A DNA stretch of 60,422 nt, taken from positions 1 through 60,422 of the forward strand of contig PBYE01000052.1 of the NCBI GenBank assembly GCA_002729495.1. The letters run 5' to 3'. This DNA comes from Chromatiales bacterium. Its GTDB lineage: Bacteria > Pseudomonadota > Gammaproteobacteria > Steroidobacterales > GCA-2729495. This document shows positions 1 through 9,366 of the stretch, piece after piece. Within the stretch, counting starts at the first letter, position 1. Every line of letters begins with the position of its first letter. The notes beneath the pieces are model-generated. The model did not search any database. It saw nothing but the letters and a program-made list of their open reading frames with translations, and was not told where the DNA came from. The translations under genes and the position numbers were made by a program.

Positions 1-1662
1 CCGGGCGGTCGGGAAATATCGATCGACAACAAGAAGGGGATACTGAGCCTGGCCCAGATGAAAGGTATGGAGCTGTTCTTTACTAACACGATTGGTGAGC
101 GCGGCAACTGCGCCACGTGCCACCAGGGGCCGTTGTTCTCGACCGCCACGTTCCCGTTCACCGAAGAAGCCGAGTCCGGCGAGTTCCCCGAGCGGGAACA
201 AGTCGTCGAACGCATGCGCCGGGGTGACGGTGTCAACGTCGCCGAGAACCTGTTCCGGTATTTTGTTCAAGGGGAGGGTACGGTCGCGGATATGACGCTC
301 GAAGGCCGCGCCGGCTCATGGGAACTACCGAACATCTATTCGGCTACCGTCGGTGGTGATATGAAGCTGAACGGTGATCCGTGTAAGGTAACCTCGTTCC
401 TGATGAATCAGGACAGAGTTGCTGGTGCCCCGGACGGTAATGCACCGGGGCCAGCTAACCCCTTAGGTCCGCCGCGCAGCCCTCCGCCGGAGCCGCCGGG
501 ACCGTCTGATCACGCGGACTATACGACCAGGGACGTGGTGATCCGCTTGGAGTGTTTCCCGCCGCCGGTACCCCAGTTTGAAATCAGGATCGTCGATAAC
601 GGGGACGGACCCGTGGACACAATTTCGCTCATGGCTGTGCCCTTCGAAGGCATACGACCGCCGTTCCCGGGCACCTACCCGTTCTTTTTTGGTGCAGAAC
701 CGGTGATCGTAGCGGCTGGTGTGGGAACCGGCGACTTCACGCTGGAAATGCCGACGTTGTATGACACAGCGTTCTACAACATCGGCGTGCGGCCGACAGC
801 CGAGGACCCCGGCATCGGGGCAAGCGATGGTTTCGGCAATCCGTTGTCGTTTACGCAGCAGTGGATCGACTCATTGCTCGGTGCGCCGGGAGCGGATGTC
901 GATGCACTCAACACCCTGAACTTTGCGCGGATCGCCGAGCCGTTCAACTGGTTCGGTGACTCGGTGTTCTTCCCGGGCGGCTTCGATGGTTATGCCTGGC
1001 TGACGCATCGGCTCGTGCCGAACCCGGATTATCCGGGCGCGGGGTGTTTTGCCGGTTTCGGCGGGCCGTCGCTGTCGTTCCCGGATGAGGTCACGTGTGA
1101 GGCGAATGACGGTACCTGGATAACTCAGGCTGAGTTCAGCAATTACCCACAGTTCTTCCCGCCCAAACCGGGTCGGGGCGACGACGCGGTGCCGGCCTAT
1201 GCGCCGCCGTTCAACACGGCCAACTACGACGCGATCATGAATATGCCGACGGGTGTGGACGGTGCATTCAAGGTGCCGAATCTGCGTAACGTCGAGTTAA
1301 CCGGGCCGTTCTTCCACAACGGTGGGCAGAAAACACTGCTCCAGGTTATGGAGTTCTATAACCGGGGCAGCGACTTTGGCATGGAAAACCTTGGGGATAC
1401 CGCGCCGAACATCCATCCGCTCGAACTGGACGACGCGCAACTGGCCGACCTGGTTGAGTTTATGCTGACTCTGACCGACGAACGCGTGCGCTGTAAGCGG
1501 GCACCTTTCGATCATCCGGAACTTAAGGTCCCGGCTGGCCATGGCATATACGGCGTAACCGACGATGGTAGCGGTAATGCCGTTGACGATGTCTTAACTA
1601 TCGAGGCGGTTGGGGCGGCTGGCACCGTGCCTGCCGACTGTCTGAAGGGGTTCCTCCAATGA
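1..1662 (+). CDS. Di-haem cytochrome c peroxidase/MauG-like protein, 5'-truncated by window edge
   Basis: The reading frame is open from base 1, so the gene begins upstream. A haem-c motif CATCH is encoded at 109-123, and near the C-terminus (from about base 1264) comes FKVPNLRNVELTGPFFHNGG, which closes the C-terminal haem domain of the bacterial cytochrome c peroxidase/MauG family. CATCH is therefore probably the second haem site; the first should lie upstream. About 380 residues separate the two signatures, where family members usually have well under 100, so there is a large Pro/Gly-rich insertion. The product is probably periplasmic and uses peroxide or oxidises a partner; the substrate cannot be read. 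The next gene starts 71 bases downstream on the same strand and is probably co-transcribed. Confidence 0.8.
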   Translation, partial: PGGREISIDNKKGILSLAQMKGMELFFTNTIGERGNCATCHQGPLFSTATFPFTEEAESGEFPEREQVVERMRRGDGVNVAENLFRYFVQGEGTVADMTLEGRAGSWELPNIYSATVGGDMKLNGDPCKVTSFLMNQDRVAGAPDGNAPGPANPLGPPRSPPPEPPGPSDHADYTTRDVVIRLECFPPPVPQFEIRIVDNGDGPVDTISLMAVPFEGIRPPFPGTYPFFFGAEPVIVAAGVGTGDFTLEMPTLYDTAFYNIGVRPTAEDPGIGASDGFGNPLSFTQQWIDSLLGAPGADVDALNTLNFARIAEPFNWFGDSVFFPGGFDGYAWLTHRLVPNPDYPGAGCFAGFGGPSLSFPDEVTCEANDGTWITQAEFSNYPQFFPPKPGRGDDAVPAYAPPFNTANYDAIMNMPTGVDGAFKVPNLRNVELTGPFFHNGGQKTLLQVMEFYNRGSDFGMENLGDTAPNIHPLELDDAQLADLVEFMLTLTDERVRCKRAPFDHPELKVPAGHGIYGVTDDGSGNAVDDVLTIEAVGAAGTVPADCLKGFLQ

Positions 1663-1733
1663 ATGCGTTTAAGAGAGTAATCGACTGCATCGGTCATCAT
1701 GCCGGGAGGCAATCCCTGGTCGGGGAGTACGAT

Positions 1734-2888
1734 ATGAAAAAGATTCTAATGAGAATAATTCCCGGAGCGGCGTTGCTCGCGGGACTGTTGCTGGGGAATG
1801 TGGCGCTGGCTGACGACCCGGTGCCGTTCACGTTCAAAGACCGCTGTGTGCCGTATGAAATCGATCACGACTTCATGCGTTCCGTCGGCGTGGATCCGGA
1901 CAAGATCCTGACGACGTTTGGCGCTGCCGATACGCTGCCACCGGACGATGGGACCGGCAACAGCGGCACGCCGGCCCCATGGACCTGGGACCTCGACGAC
2001 GAAGATAATCCGGTACCGTGCGACGAGTTCCATACGCACAAACGTCGCACACGCTACGAGGGCTGTCACTTCTACGACGGCACACCGTGTTATTTCACGA
2101 CGAACGGTCAGATGGACCAGGATGCGTTCACGGATGATGAAGCCGGGCGCCGCGCATTTGAGCGGGCCGAACACTTCGTGTTCTACGAGGTCGTGCAGCA
2201 GTTGGAACAGTCTCCACCGAGCCCGTTCTGGCCGGACGGCTATGCCCCGGCGCCGATCTTCACGGACCCGTTTGCCGGTGGTTTCGCGGTCGGCACGCAG
2301 ACCAAGATCATGAATACCCTGGCGGAATTCGACGAAGATTCTGCCGCCGCTTCCTACTGGCGGGACAGTCCGCTCGGTATCTGGCGCATGGGGTTGATCC
2401 AGTACACGCCGAAAGCGGCGGCCTGCCGGACGGACTTCGTCACTCCGGATTGCGTGTTCCAGAACGACCTGCTTGCGGCGAACGGCACGAGTTCCCAGAA
2501 CATCGGTTACCCGCTGATCTATTCAGGCGACAACATCTTCGATCTGACCCAGCGCGGCCTCGTATCGATCCGTTACCGGTTAGGCGCCAACGGCATACCG
2601 GGCGGCCCATCCGGACCACGCTACATCCTGTGTCCGGTACACCAGCATCCGGGTAACGGCGATACATCGGAGGGCAACGACATCATCCAGGCCTTCCCGA
2701 CGCACATCGAGCATCAGCCGCCGAGCAACATGCTCGTGCTCGCGGATGGCCCGCGCGGCCATTTCCGGCAGGTTACGTTTAATGCCTTCGGGGAGACGCC
2801 GCCGACCGGAGCACCGGGACCGCACCAGGAGCAGAAGGTTTACGACAATTTCGATTGCCTGCAACGGACCGGGAACTGGTGTCCCTGA
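1734..2888 (+). CDS. Cysteine-rich secreted protein of unknown function
   Basis: I do not recognise this family. The start at 1734 is chosen because GGGGAG lies about seven bases upstream and the product then opens with a clean signal peptide (MKKILMRIIPGAALLAG, cleavage after ...NVALA); an in-frame ATG at 1659 overlaps the previous stop but gives no good leader. The mature protein of about 358 residues has ten cysteines, many in close pairs (GCHFYDGTPC, ACRTDFVTPDC, DCLQRTGNWC), suggesting disulfides. Histidine pairs HTH and HQH could bind metal. It follows the peroxidase-like gene directly and is followed by a terminator, so the two probably form the end of one transcription unit. It may be a partner or substrate of the haem protein; that is inference. 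Confidence 0.75.
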   Translation: MKKILMRIIPGAALLAGLLLGNVALADDPVPFTFKDRCVPYEIDHDFMRSVGVDPDKILTTFGAADTLPPDDGTGNSGTPAPWTWDLDDEDNPVPCDEFHTHKRRTRYEGCHFYDGTPCYFTTNGQMDQDAFTDDEAGRRAFERAEHFVFYEVVQQLEQSPPSPFWPDGYAPAPIFTDPFAGGFAVGTQTKIMNTLAEFDEDSAAASYWRDSPLGIWRMGLIQYTPKAAACRTDFVTPDCVFQNDLLAANGTSSQNIGYPLIYSGDNIFDLTQRGLVSIRYRLGANGIPGGPSGPRYILCPVHQHPGNGDTSEGNDIIQAFPTHIEHQPPSNMLVLADGPRGHFRQVTFNAFGETPPTGAPGPHQEQKVYDNFDCLQRTGNWCP

Positions 2889-2913
2889 GGTAAACAAATA
2901 TTAACGCGTAGTG

Positions 2914-2938
2914 AAAACCCCGCCGTGAGCGGGGTTTT
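2914..2938. terminator. Bidirectional intrinsic terminator
   Basis: A perfect 10-bp stem (AAAACCCCGC / GCGGGGTTTT) with a five-base loop is followed by a T. It sits between two convergent genes, the cysteine-rich protein gene ending at 2888 and the FKBP gene ending at 2953, and has A and T tracts on both sides, so it can serve both strands. Confidence 0.85.
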
Positions 2939-2952
2939 TATTGTCGGTCGAT

Positions 2953-3465
2953 CTACTCGACCGAAAGAATTTTTACGTCGAATGTCAGTGTCTTGCCGGC
3001 CAGGGGATGATTGAGGTCCACGATTGCCGTGTCCTCGTTGATTTCGGTAACCCGGATGAGGCCGTTGTATCCTGGCGTGCTGAACACTGCACCAGCTTTA
3101 CGCGCTTCCGGCGGAACCTGCTCGATGGGTACTTCCCGGGTGGCGTCCGGATCGACCGGACCGTAGGCATCCTCGGGGGCTAGCGTCACGGACGTTTCAT
3201 CGCCGGCAGCCAGGCCCACCAATGCGTTCTCGAGAGCGGGCAGCAGCTTACCCTCACCCTGTCTGTATTTAATCGGGTAGGTGTCTGTGTTGCTGCCTAT
3301 GGCCTTGCCGTCCGGCAGCTTGAGCGTATAGCTCAGGGAAACGACTTTACCGGGTTCGATTGTGTTGCTTGTCGGCTCGTTGGCCGAAATATTCAGCGAG
3401 CAAAGCAGGCTGGCTGCAAATGCTAAATGAACCAAGCTGAACTTGTGCTGCCAAACATACATCAT
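2953..3465 (-). CDS. FKBP-type peptidyl-prolyl isomerase, SlyD-like, exported
   Basis: Predicted cis-trans prolyl isomerase. The mature part has the FKBP/SlyD pattern: a short-loop FKBP core (LSYTLKLPDGKAIGSN), an insert-in-flap region (PEDAYGPVDPDATREVP) and the family ending DLNHPLAGKTLTFDVKIL. The N-terminus is a signal sequence (hydrophobic HLAFAASLLCSLNISA), so it should fold proteins in the periplasm, unlike cytoplasmic SlyD. The C-terminal His/Cys-rich nickel tail of SlyD is absent. The start is set at the ATG-ATG pair (3465 or 3462), preceded by AGGAG; a GTG at 3489 lacks such a site. It is a single gene convergent with the gene before it. Confidence 0.87.
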   Translation of the reverse strand: MMYVWQHKFSLVHLAFAASLLCSLNISANEPTSNTIEPGKVVSLSYTLKLPDGKAIGSNTDTYPIKYRQGEGKLLPALENALVGLAAGDETSVTLAPEDAYGPVDPDATREVPIEQVPPEARKAGAVFSTPGYNGLIRVTEINEDTAIVDLNHPLAGKTLTFDVKILSVE

Positions 3466-3731
3466 AATTCTCCTGATACCAGTGTGCACTGATATGTGCA
3501 GTCATTGTGCCTGGCAGATATATATAAAGACTCTGCCGCAAAGTCAGGCCAGAGAGTACCATGTTCCCCGTCCTGCCCCATGTCGTTCAAGCAGTCCGTT
3601 CATATCCACCTCTCCTGGTGCCATTTTGTATAGCTGAAAGGCGTCTAGTAAAGTGGGGGCTATTCAGTTTCTTAGTCAGGAACAAATGGATCGATGGATG
3701 CAGAACCCTTCCATCCACTCCACTCACTGCA

Positions 3732-6152
3732 TTAGTTTCTATACGAAATCTGCATTCCGCACAGGCGTTCATTGCGATTGACTACCGCATAATGCGGCAC
3801 GCCCAAGATGTCGCGGGGAGGTAGCGCGAATAACGGCGTGTCGTCATCTGTCAGATTGTTGCAAAAGCCGTCGAGAGTCCAGTTGTCGTTGCGAACGCTC
3901 AGACGTAGGTTGACCGTTTCGCGGGAGGGCACGTAACCCTGGTTCGCCATGTCGCTGTAGATTTTGTCCTGCCAGGAATAGTCGAGGCGGCCCAAAAAAT
4001 CCCACTGAGTTCCGAATAGCGGCCAGTTGACTTGCACACCCGCGTTGAACATTTTCTCAGGAGTTCCGACGATATTCTGGCCATCCAGCGAACCGCTGGT
4101 AAGCGCAAATGTTGGTCCAAACACCAGGTCACAGGGAATAACCAGGTTCTCGCAATCTTTCAGGCCTCTAATGGTTACGCTTTCACCATCTTTGTATACG
4201 GGATCGATGATTGCGGCACCGATGTTCAGATCCAGCCATTCCGTGGGCGCATAGAAGCCCTCCAGTTCGAATCCCCGGATTTCTGACTCTGCCACGTTTA
4301 CGGTGATCGGTAAGGTATTATTGTCAGGATCAATCATTGTGACCTGCTGATCCTCCCAGTCTATGTAGTAGGCCGCAACGTTCACGCGCGCCTTCCCGTC
4401 AAGAAAGGTCCACTTCGAACCCAATTCATACGTCCAGTTCTTTTCCTCGTCAAAGACAGGCTCGGCCATCGAGCCGGGATTAAAGCCACCCGATTTTACG
4501 CCCTTTGCGACAGACCCATAGACTAGCAGGTCGTCTGTCGGGGTGTAATTCAGAATAAAGCGGGGGGTCAGAAATTCAAAATCTTCTTCCTGCTTACCGG
4601 TTGGCGGTACTCCGGTAGGAAAGTTGTTTTCAAATTGATCTGCCTTCTTTTCTTCACGCGTGTAGCGAGATTCGGCCAGCACATTCCATTTGTCGCTAAG
4701 ATCATATCCAAGTGAACCGTAAACCGAGTAAAAATCATTCTCGAAGTCGATTGTGGAATCGACCTGAGTATTGTTTGGATCAGCGAATGCGTAGAACTTC
4801 GTTCCATCCGGATTCGACAGTGTAATGTCGCTGAGCCGTTGCCTCTGATCCTGAAAGTTTTCTGTGCTGTAGTAAATGCCCGCAGACCACTGCAGGCGAC
4901 CATCGCCGGTGGATTGTAGCCGCAGATCCTGACTGAATTCGTCCCGATCCTCAGCCACTCCTGTAAGGATCGTGCCTATAATAGGCGCCTGGGCCAGGGG
5001 GCCGCCGAAAAATGTACCGATCGCAGTCGGGCTGACTGTATCGCACACGGCGGCTCGTATGTCCTGCCTGCAGGTACTGAAATCCCGGAGATAGTCGAAC
5101 TCGCGGTCCTGATAACCGGTTAAGCCTATCAGCTGAAAATTCTCGAAGTCGAACTCAAATTTGAGGCTGCCGCGCCAGATTTCCCTATCGCCGGCATATG
5201 ACCGTGGGTCGATCCAATATCGATCGCTGGTGTTACGAATAGCACCGTCCATCAACTGCGGTATCGTATCACCGCCACCGGCTGCGTACTCAAATGGACT
5301 TGACAGAAACGTCTGGCCTACCCTTTGGGGGTCGTCATCGGCAACCATGGTCACGGCCGTGGGATTGGAATCATCGTCCTGGTACGACAGCGACAGGCTG
5401 AAGCGCAGCCGATCGCTGGCATCCCACAAAGTCCCCCAGCGTACAAACTTGGTTTTGCTGCTGCCCAGTTGTTTGCCATCGAGCTCGTTCTTGTGGGTTC
5501 CGCCGGTCTGGTTGTAGCCTGCATCCAGACGCATTGCGAGGGTGTCACTAATCAGAGGCCCGGAGACAAATGTCGAAACACCTTCGCGATCGTGCTGACC
5601 CAGCGTAACCTGCCCGCCATATTCAAACTCGTATGTTGGTTTTGCCGTGACATAGTTGATGGCGCCGGCAAAACTGTTGCGTCCGTACAATGCACTTTGC
5701 GGGCCCTTCAAGACCTCAATACGTTCGAGCGACTCGAAGCCAAAAAACTCCGATCCGCTAAAACCTGGCGTGTAGACACCATCAATGAAGTTCGCCACGT
5801 TGGGTTCATCACCGACGCGGGTTTGTTGTGCCAGTCCGCGGATAATAACTCGGGTACCCGCAACCGAACCCGTCGTCCCGAAGCTTACCCCGGGTGTCTG
5901 TTGTGCCAAACGTTCGAGATTGTAGACATCCCGAACCCTCAGGTCTTCAGAGGTGAGGGCGGTGATCGAGATCGGCACCGATTGCAGGTTTTCTTCCCGA
6001 CGGCGGGCGGTAACGGTTAGCTCTTCAATACCGGATTCTGCGGTGCTGCTGGGCGGTTTTGCGGCATTTTCCTGTGCCAACGCAAATGAAGAAATTCCCA
6101 GGCAGGTTGCTGTCAACAGGGCGCGGCGCCCGAAACTAATGAAATACCACAT
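3732..6152 (-). CDS. TonB-dependent outer-membrane receptor
   Basis: An 806-residue receptor that would import a bulky ligand across the outer membrane using TonB energy. It has a signal peptide (cleavage near SFALA-QENAA), a TonB-box-like EELTVTARRR at about residues 44-53, a plug domain (PISITALTSEDL, TPGVSFG, VIIRGLAQQTR, EVLKGPQSALYGRNSFAGAI) and a long beta-barrel finishing in an aromatic-containing strand (CGMQISYRN). The plug style is that of the broad iron-complex/Sphingomonad-type receptors. GGGGGAG precedes the ATG. It lies 117 bases after the luciferase-like oxidoreductase gene on the same strand, so the two may share a substrate. The ligand is unknown. Confidence 0.93.
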   Translation of the reverse strand: MWYFISFGRRALLTATCLGISSFALAQENAAKPPSSTAESGIEELTVTARRREENLQSVPISITALTSEDLRVRDVYNLERLAQQTPGVSFGTTGSVAGTRVIIRGLAQQTRVGDEPNVANFIDGVYTPGFSGSEFFGFESLERIEVLKGPQSALYGRNSFAGAINYVTAKPTYEFEYGGQVTLGQHDREGVSTFVSGPLISDTLAMRLDAGYNQTGGTHKNELDGKQLGSSKTKFVRWGTLWDASDRLRFSLSLSYQDDDSNPTAVTMVADDDPQRVGQTFLSSPFEYAAGGGDTIPQLMDGAIRNTSDRYWIDPRSYAGDREIWRGSLKFEFDFENFQLIGLTGYQDREFDYLRDFSTCRQDIRAAVCDTVSPTAIGTFFGGPLAQAPIIGTILTGVAEDRDEFSQDLRLQSTGDGRLQWSAGIYYSTENFQDQRQRLSDITLSNPDGTKFYAFADPNNTQVDSTIDFENDFYSVYGSLGYDLSDKWNVLAESRYTREEKKADQFENNFPTGVPPTGKQEEDFEFLTPRFILNYTPTDDLLVYGSVAKGVKSGGFNPGSMAEPVFDEEKNWTYELGSKWTFLDGKARVNVAAYYIDWEDQQVTMIDPDNNTLPITVNVAESEIRGFELEGFYAPTEWLDLNIGAAIIDPVYKDGESVTIRGLKDCENLVIPCDLVFGPTFALTSGSLDGQNIVGTPEKMFNAGVQVNWPLFGTQWDFLGRLDYSWQDKIYSDMANQGYVPSRETVNLRLSVRNDNWTLDGFCNNLTDDDTPLFALPPRDILGVPHYAVVNRNERLCGMQISYRN

Positions 6153-6269
6153 GATCTCCCCCGATCAAATATGCACAGTGGCTTGCAATAAGCCTGTTCA
6201 TCACCACATTTCTCTAGAGCCTATTTGGGATTCAACCTTAACTGTTTCCTACAATATAGGCCTTGAAAA

Positions 6270-7286
6270 TTATAGATTTGCCAGCGCCGGCACTACCTTT
6301 TCGCCAATCAGCCGGATCGACTTGTCTGGCTCGTCGTAAAGACGCAGGGCAATTTCGGTAAGTCCTGCTTCGCGAAATTGCTGCAGGCGATCGATCTCGT
6401 AATCAATTTCCGTCGCCGGCGACGCGGATGTGCAGCGTCGTACGATCTTGTCTACGATATCGTCCGGAACACCATCGATGTCCGGAGACTTTTTCTGATA
6501 GGCACGAATAAACGCGTTGATATTGTCCTTGACGAGCTGCTTCTCCTTCCCTTCGAGAATATCGTCGAGGTAGTGATCGTAAAGCGTACCGCGTACGGCG
6601 AGCCAAGTACGCGCCTCGCGCAATGCTTCTTCAGCACTGTCCTTGACATGCCAGGCCCAGAAATTATTCATCCGGAAACCAGTCGGATCGCGCCCGGATG
6701 CCTGCTGGGATTCATCGATGATATCCCGTGCCCAGCATACGCGATCAATGACAAAGTCGCTGACCATGATGCCGTCGGCGTAACGTGCCGCCGCGCGCAG
6801 CATTTGCGGACCGTTCGCACCGATATAGACGATTGGAGGTGGGCTTTTCGCCCAGGCAGCGTTGTACCAGCCTACCTTGAAGAGTTCGCCCTCGTATCGC
6901 ACCGGTTTACCCGTCGCTCCGGCCTTGATGATCTCGAAACATTCGCGCACTGCGCGGACGACACGTTGCGGTTTGACACCCATTGCCTGAGCCGTACCAC
7001 CACCCGCGCCGACCACGATCTGCGCGCGGCCATGGGTCAGTTCGTTCAGCGTCAGCAGCGAACTGGTCATCTTGAGGGGATGCAGTTCAAACGGACTCAC
7101 GGCAATCGGTCCGACCCGAATACGCTGCGTAGCAAGCCCGAGCTGCGCGAAGTTGATGAACGGGTCGCGCGCGTCACTCATATTCGAAACCCAGACGCCA
7201 CCGAGGCCATATTCCTCGGCAAGTTTGCCGAGTCGTAGTACGGTTTCAGGCGAATTGTTCGATTCTAGTATGACGCTGATTTTCAT
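6270..7286 (-). CDS. LLM-class (luciferase-like) flavin oxidoreductase
   Basis: A 338-residue TIM-barrel protein of the bacterial luciferase-like family that uses FMN or F420. The start MKISVILESN is typical of the F420-dependent methylene-H4MPT reductase-like subgroup. Other supporting segments are GLGGVWVSNM, TQRIRVGPIAVSPFELHPLK, the glycine-rich GAGGGTAQAMG, and IVYIGANGPQMLRAAARYADG, which is close to the usual phosphate/flavin-binding GxxGPKM segment. ATG 7286 is preferred over an in-frame GTG at 7310 because it begins the first barrel strand. It lies between the multicopper oxidase and the TonB receptor on one strand. The substrate is unknown; choosing between FMN and F420 needs a family search. 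Confidence 0.85.
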   Translation of the reverse strand: MKISVILESNNSPETVLRLGKLAEEYGLGGVWVSNMSDARDPFINFAQLGLATQRIRVGPIAVSPFELHPLKMTSSLLTLNELTHGRAQIVVGAGGGTAQAMGVKPQRVVRAVRECFEIIKAGATGKPVRYEGELFKVGWYNAAWAKSPPPIVYIGANGPQMLRAAARYADGIMVSDFVIDRVCWARDIIDESQQASGRDPTGFRMNNFWAWHVKDSAEEALREARTWLAVRGTLYDHYLDDILEGKEKQLVKDNINAFIRAYQKKSPDIDGVPDDIVDKIVRRCTSASPATEIDYEIDRLQQFREAGLTEIALRLYDEPDKSIRLIGEKVVPALANL

Positions 7287-7386
7287 CGCGGGGTGCCCCA
7301 CCGACGACACGATGTTTGCATGTCAAAGCGCATGGTTGTCGGGGATATCCTCGAGCGGATATTCAGACAACCTAGATTCATAGCTA

Positions 7387-9366
7387 TTACTTGACCTCGG
7401 TATCCGCATCGTCGCTGTCCTGGGTCGAAGCCAGCGGCTCTTCAGGAGGTCCATCAACCACGACGAGTTCGGTCAGCATACCGACAGCGGCATGGTGGAA
7501 TATGTGACAATGGAATAACCAGCGTCCCAGTGCGCCACCAGGTGTGCCATCAGACTTCGGCCGGTCCTCCAGGGGCACTCGCACCACGGCCGTATGAAAT
7601 GGCGGTATATCGATGGTGTCTACAAACTCGTTGTATGAGTATTCGTAAACTGTTTCTGGCTCTTCCTCTTCCTGGAAGCTATTGTTGAACACCATACGCA
7701 GCGGCTGAAATGAGAATCCGTGCAGGTGCATCGGATGATGTGCTTGTGAGAGGTTGGCAATCTCGAGTTCCAACATACCACCGACCTCTGCGAAACGGCT
7801 GGAATTCAGGTAAGGAATATCGCGATAGTCTCGGTCGCCGCTTTCGTCAGGGGGGATGGTGGCGTGATAGCCATCCATGGCTTCGCGCATTTGAATCACG
7901 TTGAGTTGAAAGATATTGCTCGACATGCCGGGTCGCGGCGGCTCCATTTTCGCCGGATCCAGAAATTTGGCCAGTGCACTGTCGTCCTTGATGCGGGGAA
8001 CCGGTGAGTCCACCTTAGGGTGATTACGCAAAGGGTCGCCTGCGGCAAGCACGCGCGTTTCCCGGCCGGCGGCACCCTTGACGCGGAAATGCGCAACGGG
8101 AACCGTGGGCAGGGCGCCGTAGCCGTGCGGATAAGTCTGTGTGCCATAGCGCTGGTAATCCTGCGTCCAAAGGGTCAGCACCTCACCGGACTCAAGGTCC
8201 GGCGCGTTGAACACAATGTCTGCACGATTTGCATTGGCGAGCAGAATCTCACCTTGCCGGTACTTGGTGTCCATTGTGCCCAGCATGCCGCCCTCGATCC
8301 TCACACGATCGAGTAAACCGCCCTCGCCACCGATGCGCAGTAACGGAATATCGTTACCGGCACTGTCGGTGAGGCGCAACCAGAAATATCGATTCACCGC
8401 GGCATTGATGAGTTGCAGGCGCACTGGCTCGCCACTCTCGATATCGATCACTTCCGCCGCCTCATCAATCAGCGCACCGGGTTTCTCGGGTGTGCCATGA
8501 CGGCCCGCAGCCATGCGGCCGTTCGTCAGCACCAGTTGCCCTTCATTGACTCGGCAGCGATCACCAATTGCACATTTCAGCGAAGGTTTCACATTCGGAA
8601 TATCGCCTTCCGCGAGGGGGCCGTCGGTGGGGTTTCCCATATCATCGCGAGGCGATTCACACAGATCGCGCGGCGATGGCCATGCCACCAGGCCCGGAAA
8701 ATCTCCCAGCTTGGCTTTATGCACCCACGGCACATCTGCGCCCGGTTTATATGTCACTTCATCGTTTTGGCCCGGTTTTTTGCATACCGTCATATCGGCG
8801 AACGTGAGAACATGTGCATCACTTGCCGGCGGCACGATGCCGATCTCACCGAGCGTCTCATCTGCGGTATCGGTGACGATTAACGGACCGTACAAACCCT
8901 TGAACTCGTCATTGGAAGGCATCGAATGCGGGTGGTAAAAAAATACACCGGGGCGAGGCACGACAAAATCGTAAGTGAACGTTTCACCCGTTGGCACCGG
9001 GTTCTGGGTCACCTCGGTGCCATCGTTTGCATTGTCCAGTTCGATCCCGTGCCAATGCACAACATTCGGTTTAGGCAGTTCGTTACGAAAGTGCACTATC
9101 AGACGCTGTCCAACACGCAACCGGATCAGTGGACCGGGTGTACCCCCGTTGAATGTCCAGGCGTTCGCCATCAGACCATCACCGGACAAGTCAACCGACC
9201 GGACGGCCGCCACGAGATCGACTTCGACAATTTCAGGATCGGGATTCAGGTCGACGGCCTCGAACAGCTGGTTGTAACCGGTGCGAGGACCCCGGTCACC
9301 GGCGTTCGCCGTTGCGCCGACCAGTAATAAAAGCCCGGCAATCTGCAGGCGTATGAGATTTTTCAT
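7387..9366 (-). CDS. Secreted multicopper oxidase
   Basis: A 659-residue blue copper oxidase with all four copper motifs: HWHG (about residues 104-107), HPH (about 145-147), HHPMHLHG (near 544) and HCHIFHHAAVGM (near 617), which supplies the type 1 Cys, two His and an axial Met. It should couple one-electron oxidation of a substrate (phenol, metal ion or similar) to reduction of oxygen to water in the periplasm. The signal peptide is MKNLIRLQIAGLLLLVGATANA. The start at 9366 overlaps the upstream stop (ATGA), indicating translational coupling; a longer in-frame start at 9405 has no leader. The domain spacing is longer than in CotA or CueO. It is probably activated by the MerR-type promoter near 10.6 kb. 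Confidence 0.92.
   Translation of the reverse strand: MKNLIRLQIAGLLLLVGATANAGDRGPRTGYNQLFEAVDLNPDPEIVEVDLVAAVRSVDLSGDGLMANAWTFNGGTPGPLIRLRVGQRLIVHFRNELPKPNVVHWHGIELDNANDGTEVTQNPVPTGETFTYDFVVPRPGVFFYHPHSMPSNDEFKGLYGPLIVTDTADETLGEIGIVPPASDAHVLTFADMTVCKKPGQNDEVTYKPGADVPWVHKAKLGDFPGLVAWPSPRDLCESPRDDMGNPTDGPLAEGDIPNVKPSLKCAIGDRCRVNEGQLVLTNGRMAAGRHGTPEKPGALIDEAAEVIDIESGEPVRLQLINAAVNRYFWLRLTDSAGNDIPLLRIGGEGGLLDRVRIEGGMLGTMDTKYRQGEILLANANRADIVFNAPDLESGEVLTLWTQDYQRYGTQTYPHGYGALPTVPVAHFRVKGAAGRETRVLAAGDPLRNHPKVDSPVPRIKDDSALAKFLDPAKMEPPRPGMSSNIFQLNVIQMREAMDGYHATIPPDESGDRDYRDIPYLNSSRFAEVGGMLELEIANLSQAHHPMHLHGFSFQPLRMVFNNSFQEEEEPETVYEYSYNEFVDTIDIPPFHTAVVRVPLEDRPKSDGTPGGALGRWLFHCHIFHHAAVGMLTELVVVDGPPEEPLASTQDSDDADTEVK

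Noticed and set aside
5325-6020. Plus-strand open frame of 231 codons inside the TonB receptor gene
   Set aside because: It is antisense to the conserved plug domain and has no independent support.
6378-7238. Plus-strand open frame of 286 codons opposite the luciferase-like gene
   Set aside because: It shadows the real gene, has low-complexity composition and no recognisable domain.
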